DNA of 64,000 nucleotides from Stratiolaelaps scimitus (Eukaryota; Arthropoda; Arachnida; Mesostigmata; Laelapidae). The stretch is from NCBI GenBank assembly GCA_019614645.1, contig JABWDB010000021.1, positions 3,906,001-3,970,000 of the forward strand, given 5' to 3'. The first letter of the stretch is position 1, and every line of letters begins with the position of its first letter. The notes below the pieces were generated by a model, which saw only the letters and a list, made by a program, of their open reading frames with translations, had not been told where the DNA came from and did no database searches. The position numbers were made by a program, and so were the translations under genes. Of this stretch, positions 1 to 13,426 are shown in pieces.

Positions 1-778
1 TTTTATTTGTGGTTCCCATTTCGATCTTGTTCGTTCAACCGCCGCTCGTTTAATGCCACAAAATTATTTCGACTGCCAAACGTTGTCGAGCGATAGCGCA
101 CATCACAGAGGCGAATGTGACCAACAGAATGATCTTCTGATATTGGTGCTTTCATATTTATCTATATGCTCCATTTTCTCGATAACAGCACAGAAAGACA
201 CAAAGAAGAGAAAAATAATTGGTGTGTCGGATTGTTGGGGCCGGTGGTGGGACAAAGGATGAAAAAAAGACACCAATGAGTGCACGTGGAAAATGTCTGT
301 GAAAATTTTTCTTGGAGCTGGCTTCTCCTATGTAAATTCTCTCCGGGAAGCCCAGCTAACGTTAATAGACCCGTTTAGTTCACAAGGATATGTTAGCTCA
401 AATTTATGCTGAGCTATATTTATTAGCCAAAAATATGTTGCTACATCTCCAGAGAATAATGATATGTTTCAGAGTAAATTGTACCCGATGAACGTGAAAT
501 ACATCAAATAACACCTTCCCGGAGAGACAAAGACATTATTATTATTTCCACTTCTTTTACTTCTACATAGTTTCCATAGGTTGATTTCGCTTGTCTTGGA
601 GAAGTTTTAGACGTTACTAAGCAAATTTTATACGACCGAAATAATCAAGGATCACCGAATCCTTTAACCCACTAGTATATACCTCCTGGCAACAGTAGGC
701 TTTCATTGACCAATTTGAAATCTGCCAGCTCATTGTTTGCCTGCCTGCCTGACTGACTTTCTGCCTTCTCTCGTTCAG

Positions 779-911
779 CCGAGTGAATCAACAGACCCAA
801 CCAGACGCGTTACCGAGTTCAGCTGCAGTTGGTACTCGGGCAATTGACTACTACCCTTCTTGTCTTGGTGACGCTAGCAGAATGCTGGCTCGAGTTTCGG
901 AGCCATTTCCG
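779..911 (+). CDS. Candidate internal exon, unknown protein
   Basis: The frame stays open from 783 to 1247, which is long for this composition. A strong acceptor precedes it: a long pyrimidine run ending in TTCAG at 774-778. A usable donor, CCG followed by GTAGGG, lies at 912. Between them the frame reads through about 44 residues, including NQQTQPDALPSS and a Tyr-Tyr-Pro-Ser-Cys stretch. I recognise no domain. It enters one base into a codon and leaves in phase 0. It could equally be untranslated or a chance open frame. No neighbouring exon with a matching phase was found. Confidence 0.22.
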
Positions 912-2761
912 GTAGGGAACGGTTCGGGTTTTGGCAGGACGAAGCAGGGGGGTGCGGGGGGTCTCGACAGGGATAAACGATACGTAAACCGATCAAAAGG
1001 CAGTTTGTTGAAATCCAACGGTTGGCGATTGCCAGCGAAATCGATTGGCGATGGTCGTTCTTCTCCTACCGCGATCACAATCTTGAATTTCTTTGAACAG
1101 AGAAAGTCATTTTGCCCAGCAGCGCTCAGATCGGCGCTCTGCCATACGACGGAGCGTTTCTTACCTTTGTCTCTAACTGTTTTTGTTCTGTTTCGTTACA
1201 ACTGGTGTCACAAGGGCTCCAATTCATTAGGATCCGGCATTTTATAATGCAATATTCAATGTCACATAACCCTGCAGTGTTTTGCTTGCTTAGTGGTGAT
1301 GTAACATGACTGTAAATGTGAAATGTAGGTAAAAGAGACGAAACGGATACTGTGAAATGGCTAGAATACTTTTGATGAAAAACGTTCGGTACTAAACTGA
1401 CTTTCGAGTTTATTTATTTTCTAGATCAAAACACTGAATATAATTCTCACGCATACTACGCGTGCAGCCACTGCGAGGCGATCTACTTGCTTGTGCGTTT
1501 GTTTGATGCCTGATCTAAACGAGGACTCTCTGGACTGGTTGAAGCGTAAAAGCCTATCAGAAATCGATAAGAAATGTGCGCTATCTGGGCTTCTCCAAGA
1601 ATCCAGCGCGTTCTAGTCATACACTCCCCCCCTCCCCATCATATCAATGCTGAGATACGGTTATCTATCTATTTATGATGATTTTTGTTTACTTGGAGTA
1701 GACGCATCTAGTACCGCCCAGTCTACCACCCACACGAGTGGCGAACTGCAGCAGCGATCATCCCTTAGCCAGTTTGCGCGAGCGACCCCTTGTGAATACC
1801 TGCGGCATATCCATAGCCAAGTGTTCGAGTCACATCAGAGTGCGCGGCTCGTATCGACAACGGCAACTGTATGGCAACTGTTCGATGGACGGTGACTCTA
1901 GGCGGCGCAAGTTCTGTCGTTCGTTCGATGCCGCTTCGCAATATAGAGAGAAAGCAACGCGGTCGCTCAACGCGGAGAAGCCCAAGGACAAACATTGAGC
2001 GGCCTCCACTGTACTCTCGTTCCCTCAGGCTGTCCGAACGCTGCAAGCGACGCCAACGCTGTTTACCTTTTCCCGAAACACTGCATTTCGTTTCGTCTTA
2101 TTCCTTCGTTCCTTGTCTTCTTTTCACACTTGAAGTGAATATCGATCGATAAACCCAACAGCGATCAATCAGTTGGGTAGTGGTGCTATTCTTCGGCAGC
2201 CCGGTGGCAAGTGTGTGATAAACATGGAGGAGGAGGGGCGGGGGCGGCGGCCGGGGCAGCTATGTAAAGGCCACAACAGCTCCTTCACCCAGTCTTTTTC
2301 TATGTGTAGTATAAGCGCACTGGAATAACCCTGCTGTGCTCCTCTCTTTGTCTCTTCCCACTTGCCCTGTCGCACTGTTCACGTCTATAGTATTTTTTTC
2401 CTCTTGTTTCGAAGGACGTACTTCGGAAACGTCTACCAGTCGAGCCCGCGCTGCCCTTGGCCGGCCTGGCCCCATCGGCCGCTCACATCCGCATGCAAAT
2501 TCAGATGCAACCGGCCATCGATGGAACGAATGGTGCAAGGGAACAGCTGCAGCACCTGCGGCGTGTCGCTTTTAAATTGGCGGCTTCGCGGCCGGGACTG
2601 AAGACTCACGCAATCGTAACTCCTCTGTTGGTGGTTCACGCAAGCAGTCTCGCATTCGCCGTTCGAGGAGGCAATCACGAGGAGCAAACTTTGAGACGAA
2701 CGATTCAATATTTTCGCTCCAAGTATTGAAGCCCAATATCACTATATTGGGCTATACGTTC

Positions 2762-2785
2762 TATATATATATATATATATATATT
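2762..2785. repeat. (TA)n microsatellite
   Basis: Uninterrupted TA dinucleotide run of about 12 units. Confidence 0.95.
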
Positions 2786-3785
2786 TCCACTATATTTTGT
2801 AATGCTTAGGTTGTACGTAATTTTGTCTATTGTATACTACAGAAATTGCCAAAACAGGCATAAGCAGAGGTAATCAGGACAAACATTATGCGACAATTCA
2901 AATCAGCGACTATTTCCAAGGTTTGTTGTTCTTTATTTTTGTACTATATTTTCATTATCATCATTTCAAAATTGAAGCATTTTCCCATCTCAAGAATTGC
3001 GAATTGTACATTCACGTTCCTGTATATCCGTCTGTGTATGTATTATATATGTGTGTCACCAATGATATGATCGGGAGACGCTCATGTCTCCATTGAACAA
3101 AGACCTAAGGCCTTTTCACTGTAGTTGGCGCTCGGTCGTCAGAACGATGCCTCCTTCAACCGCGACTGTGCAGCGGGAGCGACTACCAGCGGCCCCAGTT
3201 CCTGATCGGTGGCGCGGCGGCGGGTCGGAAAGGCGCCTGCCCGAAAGTAGCGCGTTTCGACGGCCGTGGATCGCACTATGATGCAAGAATGATGAGCACG
3301 GTTAAGCCTCAGGCAAGAGTTGATCTTCGGCACGTGATCGTATCGTCGCCGTGCCTGGAGACTGGCGGGCCCTACGAGACGCTGGGCTTCTTACTGAGCG
3401 AGTTGCACTACGGCATAGGCAGACGCACACACACATATACAGCGAGCGACGGATACATGGGCAGGAGGCGCTGCGACATTTTTGAAAATGGCTGTGCCCC
3501 AAAACGACTCGAGCTTGAACGCAGTTTTAAAATTCGCCAAATCCACTCCCTCTCTCACTCCCCTGCATCACCTTCACGGTAGTTTCATTTCTGCTAGAAA
3601 CCAGCTACCTATGACACGCATACAGGCAGACAGACAGTCAGACGACCTAGACATACTTAGTGTCTGGACACCCACGGAGTAGCTTAAAGGATCATCTCTC
3701 GAACGGCGCCAGCTTCTTTGTCTCTGCTCTGCTGCGGGTGCGATTCATTCTTGTGGTCATGTGATACGCATGGCTCTCTCGGCTT

Positions 3786-3835
3786 TATATATATATATAT
3801 ATATGTATATATATACATACATATGTACTTATATA
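3786..3835. repeat. (TA)n imperfect microsatellite
   Basis: TA run interrupted by single G and C positions (TATG and TACATA units), the pattern of a decaying microsatellite. Confidence 0.9.
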
Positions 3836-5543
3836 CGCAACGAAGGGGAATGCTGCAAGACGATCAAGTCAAGCCGCGCATCATATTTTAAGTGGCCACT
3901 CTCTAAAACCGCAAAACGCGCTTCTATTCAAATGAGTTTTCAATATCGGTAACATTATCATAGACGAGTTGATCTATCATCTCTTCCCGAAATGGCGTGA
4001 GAATAGAGAAGATGCCCTGGCCACAGCGGGTTCGTTCGCGCAAGTGTTCAACTTGTGCACGGTAGACGTTCTACTTCTCATGTGGCTTTAACAATCGCCA
4101 AGGAGAAAAAAATATAGTTATAAAAAAGAAGAGATGATACCCGGAGATCACCCGGTATAGGTCAGATCTGCTGTATTCACTGTAAATCTGAAGATTCACA
4201 AAACAAAAGCCGGCAACGCGTAGTGGTCATTAGCGTGTTCGAACTTTGCGGAACTATTCGGTGAACGCTGACGGCTCGATATGACTAATTTTACAATCCC
4301 TGAATAGTCGGATGTGCGTCGGGGAGGCAATGGATCAGCCGAGAACGTTGGCCCTGATATTCCTTTAGTCGACAGCCAAAAGTGAGCAGTCAATATCTCT
4401 GCAATCAATGGCCACTAATATTCCACCAAAGACAGGATGAGCTGTAATGTTCATTTACACCAATGGCTACACTTGCTGAACACGATGTACGACTGACGTG
4501 GTGACTCGCAAGACGTGCTAATTCCGCCTTCGTCGACGGTCGAACGACATGATATTAGCATACCATCGAGCTCTCAAGCGCAACTGACTTTATCCTTCTT
4601 CCGCACGCACCTGGTCTCTAATGATCTTCGAGGAAGTCATTACTACCGTTCATCTACTTCAACAGGGTGTGGTCGCAGATGTCCTCGTCTCGGGTGGGTC
4701 GTCCAACCACAGTTGGATTCGAAATCAATGGTTGTCAATTTTTGGCCCCTTCTTAATTAAGTTGACAGCGAGAATGTTCCCTCGCGTATGACAAGCACGG
4801 GGTACTACTGAAGCGTCGTGTGTATGCCAGCAATCGCCCATTCGATATTTTAGTAGACATTGCTTTCAAATTGTATGAAAATGAAAGGCCTCCATAAATA
4901 TTCTCGGTTGAGTAGAGTACAATTCGATGGTTTGGCACCATTGAGTACTATCAAGATGTCCACTCATTGAAGGGCGAAGCGCAAAATCAACAGGAAGTAG
5001 GATCATCGCCATCATCTGTTCTCGCACGCTGCCATAATCAGAAACCGCCGCTTGAACCCTAAGGTCACAGGAGGTATTTAGCAGGTGCCTTGTCTTAATT
5101 ATTTACTTAGAATATAGACTCTGATCTCTCGTTCAGTTCTTGTGTACGGATGGTGCATACCAAACCACTGCTGCCCGCCACCATTTCTCTATAATAATTA
5201 TATGCGAGGGGCTCAACATATACATATAATAAGATCACCAGACCAAACAGCCTTCCACTCTCCCTCCGTCTGGCCAACTTTCTCCTCTTCTCCTGGAATA
5301 ATATATGCCATGATATATGAATATGACCTCCCTAAAAAGGCTTGTGATTATATTTAAGCACGCATGCATGCAGGTACTGAAGAGCTGTGTATACATATAT
5401 TGTACAGCTACTCGGACCGCCACGCTTGTCGCATTGACAAAAAAAGAACACATCGCCATCCTTGCACGATGGTGGTACCGGTGGTCACCACTAGCCGAAG
5501 CAGAAAAGGGCCGAGCATGACTTGATAAATAATTCCCCCAAAG

Positions 5544-5713
5544 GATTTCGAGATCCAGCGAGAAGACAGGAGGAGGAGGACATTAACTCCTTGCTCCCTG
5601 CTGCGTTACTGGACCAGCCGAAGGCCAGTCGAACTCGGAAGATTGTACAGCGAGACTTGAGAAAGTCGGCAGAGTTTCAAAAGTGGAAGAAAAACTGCCT
5701 CGATTCATTGAAG
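5544..5713 (+). CDS. Candidate internal exon, charged unknown protein
   Basis: The open frame encodes a charged, helix-prone segment of about 56 residues: an EEED cluster, then NSLLPAALLDQ, then a basic stretch KASRTRKIVQRDLRKS and EFQKWKKNCLDSLK. Possible splice sites are TTCCCCCAAAG at 5543 and AAG followed by GTGGAT at 5714; neither is strong. Codon use looks more protein-like than neighbouring frames. I do not recognise the family. It could be an exon of a gene extending outside the visible models. Confidence 0.28.
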
Positions 5714-5989
5714 GTGGATACTTCACCTCTCCATTTAGTCAATCAGCAATGTCTGTCGTGTGTCTCCACATATGGAACAGGAATTCATTCTCGCTGTGAA
5801 TATTATTATTTCCGAATGATCAGGATCTGAGAGTAGGACAAAACAATAAATGAGCTGTGTGTTCTATGCAAATTTTGTCCCAACTAAAGCTAGGATTATT
5901 TAGTGTTGTGTTGCATTGTTACGAGCTGCAAGGGTCACTTCGAGGTCAACTTCGTTATGGATAATAATGCAACCTCTAAACTAATCCTC

Positions 5990-6030
5990 AAAGCAGTACC
6001 GTGGACGTTGAAAGTTGATTCATCCTGAAA
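5990..6030 (+). repeat. Probable 3' fragment of the SINE seen at 53.9 and 59.3 kb
   Basis: The string GCAGTACCGTGGAC and the bases after it match the 3' part of the two longer repeat copies at 53914-54056 and 59281-59427. Upstream similarity is not evident, so this looks like a truncated copy. Confidence 0.4.
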
Positions 6031-6910
6031 TCAAGGAACACTTTTGTGGAAGCGGTTCCTGGACAATACTCATCTACCTTAACTGAAGAAACATTATTTT
6101 TCTTCGAATGAGCACCCGTTTTAAGTCTCTGAAGTCGAGTGGGTTGTGGCATAAAAAGAAACAATTTTTTTTCAACAATCACACGAGATATGAGTAGTTA
6201 TGTGAAAAATTCAACAACTTCAACCAAGAAGTTCAGCGGTAGATACTTCACACAGTATTGTCACCTGGAGCAAGATATTCTGGTTTTGCACAAGTACAAT
6301 GGGCAAACGACTTGGGCATACCCAACCTTCCAAACGAGAACAATCTCAATAATAGTGGCCAGTTTTCGAATCTCGTTATACTCACACATTTATTCAAATT
6401 TATATCGAAACTCGAAGAAAGCTTTTGTGTTTGTTCACGTAATACCCCCGGTATCGTGTCACCCTCTCCTAACAGCTGACACTATTCTTCCTTCATAGAA
6501 CTAGACCATTGAGCGACAGTGTCGAGCCGAGTGAAGTTGAGCGAGACAGAAAGGGAGAGCCAGTCAGTCGAGCTATATTGAGGAAGAGCCACAGCAAACC
6601 GAACTGGACTGCACGGGCTGTCAGGGTGGTCCTCTTGGGGTCCACATGCTTGCGATTTTGTCGAACGGAAAAGATGCTGTCGCTGCCGGATGTACGTAGG
6701 CTCCTTCAACGCGACGTCTGCGTAGAAACAGCGCATCCTCCCAGCGGTTCTCGCCCAATTAAATGTTCGTTAATTCATCCGCTTGCTTGCATACATCCAT
6801 CTATTCACTCATTCATTCATTGTATTCCCACCCTCGACATCCAGTGCCTCTCGATCAACCTCTTCCTTTATCATCGTCCCTACCGCAACAGCAGCAACAA
6901 CAACAGCAGC

Positions 6911-6946
6911 ATGAACAGCACTACCTCGTCAATTTCGCCTGGTGGG
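6911..6946 (+). CDS. Possible short first coding exon
   Basis: An ATG directly after a CAG/CAA repeat opens a 12-codon frame (MNSTTSSISPGG) that ends exactly at a near-ideal donor, GGG followed by GTAAGTGTG. CAG-rich leader, ATG and strong donor are what a first coding exon of a developmental gene often looks like. The frame one base away (poly-Gln then HEQHYLVNFAWW) uses the same donor and is an alternative. No downstream partner exon was identified. Confidence 0.22.
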
Positions 6947-9900
6947 GTAAGTGTGTGGGTGTGTGTCTTAGTCTTTAGACGGTGGGGGGCTGTCCTTTAG
7001 CAGTGTCGTTGTCATCATCATTTCCTTTGCTCAGACACACTCGTGTGTTGCAATGCAGCTCAGTGCAGTGGACGGACACTACGCTCGCCTTGTCCTGCTG
7101 CTCCTGCTGCTCGTGCCACTGGCCTTTGCCCTCGTGCCACTGTGCGAGCCTTTTTCTCGTTTCCACGGTGGCCTCACCGCTGCTTTAGTGGCGTCCTCTA
7201 TATTTTACTGCAGCAGCAGCAGCAGAAGCTGATACTGCTATCGCCTTTGCTGGCTCTCTGCATTCATTCATTATCAATTAGCATCTTCACCGTAACCACC
7301 GACTTCGCCGTCGCTATCGCGTGTGCTCCGCTGTCGGTTCGAAGCAGCCCGTACTTAACTTAACCAGCAGAAACCAGGTACCTGGTCTGCCGGCCCGGCT
7401 CGCTCCGCCAGCCCCTGTCAGTCCTGCCATCATCGTGTGTCAGTCAGCAGCGACCCGAATGAAACAAGCTTGACTTTATTGCTATTCCGTCGTAATCTAA
7501 TCCCGCACATCGTTGCTGTTGTTCCACTCGGGATCACGGATGTTGTGGTCGCTATAATGAATGTAAAGAAAGATGGGAACGGTTAGGAGCTCCTCGTTCA
7601 TGGCCAATTAACACTCTGCGAGAAGTAGCAGTAGCTGAATGGCGTTACAGTGCTTGCTCGACGAGTTCACTAAGGCTAGAGGATGCATATGAGTTAAAAG
7701 CGCGTGGTGGTGCGCTTTTTCAACCCTTTTGACATCACATAACCTTGTTATGCTTATGTCCAACCGGCACTGGCGTCTGCCTTCATTAATGACTACGATA
7801 TCATCATCATCACCATCGCCGCCGCCATTATCATCATGGCCCATGGTGTGTGCAAGCCAGTATCCTAGTCAAACAAGAACGCCGTAGGTTCATAATAATA
7901 ATAATAAGAATGATAATAGTTATAAATATTAATAATCCTCATTAATGCATGGTGTATCCACATACGACGACTATAACCACTCGTAAGAACTTTCAGAAGA
8001 GAAGTCTTAGTCACAGAGAAGAGCTTATGTACAGATATAAATAGTTTCAGTTTATCATTCATTTCCTGGACGTCACTCATGAACGCCTCACTCGATTCAG
8101 GCTACTTCGGTGACTTCGTTCTAAAGAAACAAATGTATTCCTAAAAGCAGGGGTCTTTGTGTTGATAGAATGTACGTCCTTGTTGATTGATGGATGTTTT
8201 TAGATTTCTACAGTTTCTTAAGGATTCATCTTATACTCTCCATGAATTTACAAAATAACGTCCCGGATGACGCACTGATTATGAGGCCAATTGCGAAGTA
8301 AAGATGAATCTGTGGATTCTATCGTTCTCGATTAAAGCATATCCGCCAGTCAACAGCGATGCGATTAAATAATACATATACCTTTCTGTAAAGTGTATGA
8401 TGCAAATTTTCCTGACTATTAGTCTCAAAACTTGTAACCGATATGAGGGCACGCAAGCACAACTTTGAGGGCGAGATATTTACAACTCATTGTGTCAAGG
8501 GGCCTAAACTGAGTATTGTGAACGTTCGGATTCAGTAACCCGGGTCGAGGCTTGTATATATAACTTCTTATATGCATACAATAATAAAGTACTCCCAGGC
8601 TAACACTGAGAACTTCTCAAAAAGCACCTCAAATAGGTTTATTTAGAGATCAAGGTCGAATTCGATACCTCGTGATTTCATCAATGGATTCGCAGTCTGG
8701 AAGCTTTGAGAAGTGTTTATTCAACGTCTGCATACGATAAAAGCCCTGAAGGAATATCAAACACCTCATGGCGAAATGCCTAAAAGTCTTTCACATACAC
8801 TTTCTTAGCGCATCAAACTACCACTATCCTTTCACTGCAGCTCTCGAGAGGAGATGTAACTTTCGTCGTGATATTTCCTGAATTGCGTTCGTGTCCTGCA
8901 AATATGAACCGTTACAAATGATTAGAATATGTCCAGCGATCCATCGTAGCGCTCGAACCGCCGGTCTGGCTCCTGACTGCTAAACAACACTTTGATGATT
9001 AAGCTGCTCGTTTAGCGCCCATCCTCCTCACTTCAGTCTGTTTGTCAGACTCGCTGACCACCTGAACGTTTACCTTGTTTGAAGCTCTGCTTGCTTAACG
9101 AGAAATTAACCTGGGAAAATTAAGCTCAGCGCCTGCTACCATTTCATAGGCACTCTGTTTGCCATGTCTGGCCAGCTGTCGACTGCAGAAGAAAAACAGA
9201 ATCGAATCCCGAGTCGTTATTCGTTCCAGGACAACATGAGCAAACAGGAACACAACATTGGTTTGAATTAATCAGACCGGCCAGGTGATATTCATTCGCT
9301 CGATGTTCTGATGGATCCTCGCAAAGTGGAGCTCGCACAGTTAGCCACTTCACTTGGTGAGCGGTGAGCGACGATGGTTCTATTTTGTTTCACGAGAAGC
9401 GAGAAAGAGAGAGAGAGAGAGAGCACTAAGGCTGAAGAAGACTTCAAGCATTGAACATCTACAAATACCGTTGTATTGTATTTATACCAGCGAAAATGTC
9501 AATTTAGACAATGTGTCTCTACACGAGTTTTCGTTAAGCTCAGGTGAATGCCACTCGTTTTTCCTGAGATCGTAAAGTTTATTCGAACTTTGCACCTTTA
9601 GCGACGTTGCTTTATTCAGGATACTTGACAGCTCCAATTAAAAATTGATTCTCTGAAAGTGGTCGACGTATAAACGCCTCTTTGTTAGATGTTTTCGGGC
9701 AGACTCTCAACCAACATCTGACATCCAATGAATTGCTGCTTGCCTCGCGAAGCAATGCAAAAAGTAATTCCTTGGACGTCAGATGTTCGCTAAATGACCT
9801 CTAAATGCAAATGTGCAACGGCGGGGATCGATCAGCCCTTTTGTTGCAGTGGACACCCAACCTGATCGTCTCCATGGAGCGAAATGCGCTGATGAAACAC

Positions 9901-10091
9901 ACCCCTACGAACCACAACATTTCGCACACATAGATTTATGAAGTAACCGCTGATAACGATTTGTAGATTTTGACCGCACCTTGTGCATCGTGTCCTCTGG
10001 GGCATGCGCCAAACATCAAACGCGTATTTCGATATATGGTATTTCAGACGTGTTTACATACACACCTACGTTCCGGTAAATCTACAACTGA

Positions 10092-10125
<34 letters not shown>

Positions 10126-10127
10126 AT
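10092..10127. repeat. (TA)n(TG)n compound microsatellite
   Basis: A TA run passes into a TG run. Confidence 0.95.
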
Positions 10128-10890
10128 GGATGTATCGAAATATCCTGTGGTAGGCTAGACCGGAAAGTAGCCTCTTACTCTATCTCTCCTTCATCTGCTC
10201 ACTCTTACAGTAGCCGGATTTGTGCGAGAAGGGTCATTCATTGGGGAGGCGGTAAGCGTTCAAAAAATGGGAGCCATAGTCGGGCGGGTAGAGCCTTGTC
10301 GGAAATGTGCGCCACACCGCCGCGTGTAACACCGATGGCCAGCCGTGTAATGTATCTGCTGTAATCGGGTCGTCCTGCCGCTGCTGCTGGTAATTCATCA
10401 TAGAGATAAGAATCTGGGGGCGCCAAACAACGCACCCGGTGGGATACATAGCGGGGTTGGGAAATGGCCGCAGCGCAGGGACCGCTTCTCCCGTTTAACA
10501 TCAGCAACTCACCCATTGACTCTCTGCCCGCAAACACCCACAGATAATTCCCATCCGCTGCTCTGCAGCATTGCCTTTGCTCGAACCGGCACTTCAGCAA
10601 AACAGGTTGGAGCTACAACTCGCCGAAGCCAAAAGGGGTAACGCACCCTCGAGTTGAGGTTTATGGGTGAATTTTTTAGACTGGATTACCCCAATTATTA
10701 TTTAGACGAGGGGGAATAACATATTTGAGGGGCGCGGTCCAGTGGTAAAGACTATAACCAATTGTTTATTGGGTGTACTTTTTACTTGCGTGTACTCCTA
10801 TACTGTTGCATCGATGACCCCGTTACTTGAATGTGAAAATACAGTAGTTTGAGCCGGTAAATCTAACACGGAAAATACTGGCTTAATCGT

Positions 10891-10914
10891 ATGTATATAT
10901 ATATATATATATAT
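10891..10914. repeat. (TA)n microsatellite
   Basis: TA dinucleotide run of about 11 units. Confidence 0.95.
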
Positions 10915-13426
10915 GGGTAGCTTGCCGAAGCATACAACTTCCTCCTCTAGGATTAAGTTATGGTACTACTATATCTGTCTCTCTAGGTGCGAAGGCCGAC
11001 ATTTTACTGAAAAAGTACATGAAGCGGTGCCGTCTTCCGATGCTCCGAGACGTCCTTCCAATAATTAAATTGAATTAGAAATAAGTCTTCAACGCATTGA
11101 AAATGCTACTAAATACAACATAATATTTTTATCGGAACACTTGTTGGGCCTGGGTAACGTTCATATGACTTGTCAACTAATTGAATAATTACCTTATCAA
11201 TACTAATCAGTAACGTACAAAGTTAATTCCATTCCTCTTTAGTTATCCTAAATAAATAGCGGCTTCAATTAGTCTATCTTTTTATAGAACTACTGATTCA
11301 AATACGAATACACAGATACATATTCCATGTATGGAATCTTTCCAATATATCTGCGTCAAGTTCTCTACCTAAATCATTGTTTCATTCCTCCAGTGAGCGT
11401 TAGTTTCTCTATGAAGAAACAACTCCAGCCCAAATCATAAAGGATGGGAATCACGATGAATTAATGCGATGCTTCGAATGCCCCTTCTCCCCTACCCCTG
11501 TCTCTATAACTGAGCGCGTACCTCTCTGCTCTGTGTAATATAATATCAGTGGTTCATCTTAATGATTTGTTGTTTAAACGATTTCACTTATATGAAGAGC
11601 ATTTACCTATGTTTGTCCATGTCCCTCATTCCTGCTCACTGCATGCGTTCATGATATCTGGAGCATGGTCTTACCTCACGTGCCTTAATGGCGCTCTTTC
11701 CTGTTGAATCACACGGGCCCTGTCAAGGTGGTAGACGCTGACTGTCTCTCTCTTTCTCTCAGATGCGAGTCCCAAATACGGGGTGTTCAAATGGGTAGGC
11801 GCTTCGTTGCCGAAGCCAATGGGCAACGACATTGAGCGACGCCGCTTCATCTTTCGTAGTCCATAGACGCGGCAAGCGCGCTAGTATTCATCGTCTCTGC
11901 TATGGTCTTACAGTGGCATTTATGTGGGGGTAACACACCACTGGACTGAAATCTGCATGAGACGAATGAACTCCTGAAGTCCCGCCATGAACAGGAAGCG
12001 GGCTGGCCTACGGAGGGTGACTACGGCTGGATGGCTGTATGCTCCAGACCTCGGGATTCGATGTAGGACCCGTGGTGGTGGCAGCAGCGGCGGCTGGTGC
12101 GCGTGGTTCATTTTTTAGTCTAAAAAAGTTATCAAATTTATGAATCACCTTAAATGAGGTCTAATAGCAGTTGAGATAAGATACAAGTTGCGGTTAGGAG
12201 TTTGCGCAGCAGCAAGGCAGGCAACCGAAGGCAAGGCAGTCAGCCACGCGTTCTAGACACCATCTCTGGTCTAGATCGCACCGGTGCGCTAGCTTAACGC
12301 CGCTACTGCTGCTGCTGCTAGAGGTGTGCATCTCGTGTAGTCGTTTTTGCGCTCCCTCATACCATCAGCAGTAAATACCAGCAGCAGCGACCGCTGCTAC
12401 TACGACTCTTACCATCAACGCCAGCACCGCCGCCGCCGCTGCATGCATTGGGCTGGTGAGCCGATGAGAATAGGGCGACGAGGTAAGGATTCAAAAGGAT
12501 TCAAAAAGTGGCGCCACGCCGGCGAATTTAACACCACTTCCGCTCGAGTTCTGTACCCTGGCCGCGGTATGCAGGAGAGAAGTACGATGAGTCGCCATGA
12601 GCTTGTCCTCTGCGATCAGAAGGATACTGGGAAAGGAGAGAGAGAGAGAGAGAGAGGGGAGCAAAAGAGTGTGAAAGTGATAGAGAGGGGAAAATAGGAC
12701 AACGAAGTCGGTCTCGGCAACGAGGAACAACCACAGTCGGGGTCACCTTGGAAGTCACTTTTAGGGAAACAGAGAGGAGAGAGCCGTGCGCACGGGGGAG
12801 CAATGAGAGCGAGAAAGGCAGAAGAGAAAATGGATACAGGAAGCTTGGGGTCGGGTTCAGGTTGAGGGGAGCGTGCTTGGGGAGTGATGATCCAACCAAC
12901 CGCCGGCCGGTACCAAACGCGTACACATACACGCAAATGAGATACAGGCGATTGTACGATGAGTATTATCATCACCATCATCCTGTTAGATAGGTAGATG
13001 GATGGATCGACGGGCTGTGAAGCAGAACAGACGGACCACACTCAGTCTAGACGCGTAGAGATTATTGGGCTCTCGTTAGAAAAAAGTGACAGAGTTAGGC
13101 AACATAGCCAGCTTGTTGCTAGACTGATACGGGAGAACGAGGAGCTCAACAAGGGGTGGACAAATAATCATAATGATAGCACAGGAGAAGTCATGCTGTG
13201 TATTTACTCGCTGTATAGATATGATAAAATAGTTGATGTATCCTCAGAGTACTCATCTGCAAATTGCGTAGTCAGGTATTGCTTAAATGTTTTCCTACTC
13301 TGATGCTAGCTTATGGAGCTAAGAAAGAGGATTAACCGATGCGGTCGCATCTGTACGAATGAATCGGACAAGTTCTCATGCGGTTCACTTTGTTGGTTAT
13401 AGGGCACTAACAAAAGAGGTCATTTA

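Larger units (their letters stand above)
912..5543. other. Stretch with no supported gene
   Basis: Mixed-composition DNA with several short open frames on both strands, none recognisable. A frame at 3289-3582 begins with two Met codons and runs about 97 residues, but shows no family motif and no clear splice sites. TA microsatellites lie at 2762-2785 and 3786-3835. Confidence 0.5.
5714..10091. other. Stretch with no firmly supported gene
   Basis: Includes a CAG/CAA-rich patch (about 6886-6912), a possible short first exon at 6911-6946, a GC-rich patch of CTG/GCC runs at about 7080-7450, and AT-rich DNA from 7880 onward. I see no conserved protein. An open frame at 6509-7000 is long but has no recognisable domain. 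A (GA)n run lies near 9405-9423. Confidence 0.45.

Noticed and set aside
10735..10762. tRNA A-box-like string (GGTCCAGTGGTAAAG)
   Set aside because: No B box at the right distance and no cloverleaf; not enough for a tRNA or SINE call.
12491..13041. Three overlapping minus-strand open frames of 79-141 codons
   Set aside because: They are pyrimidine-rich low complexity (Ser/Leu/Phe/Pro runs) opposite a GA-rich plus strand; the openness comes from composition.
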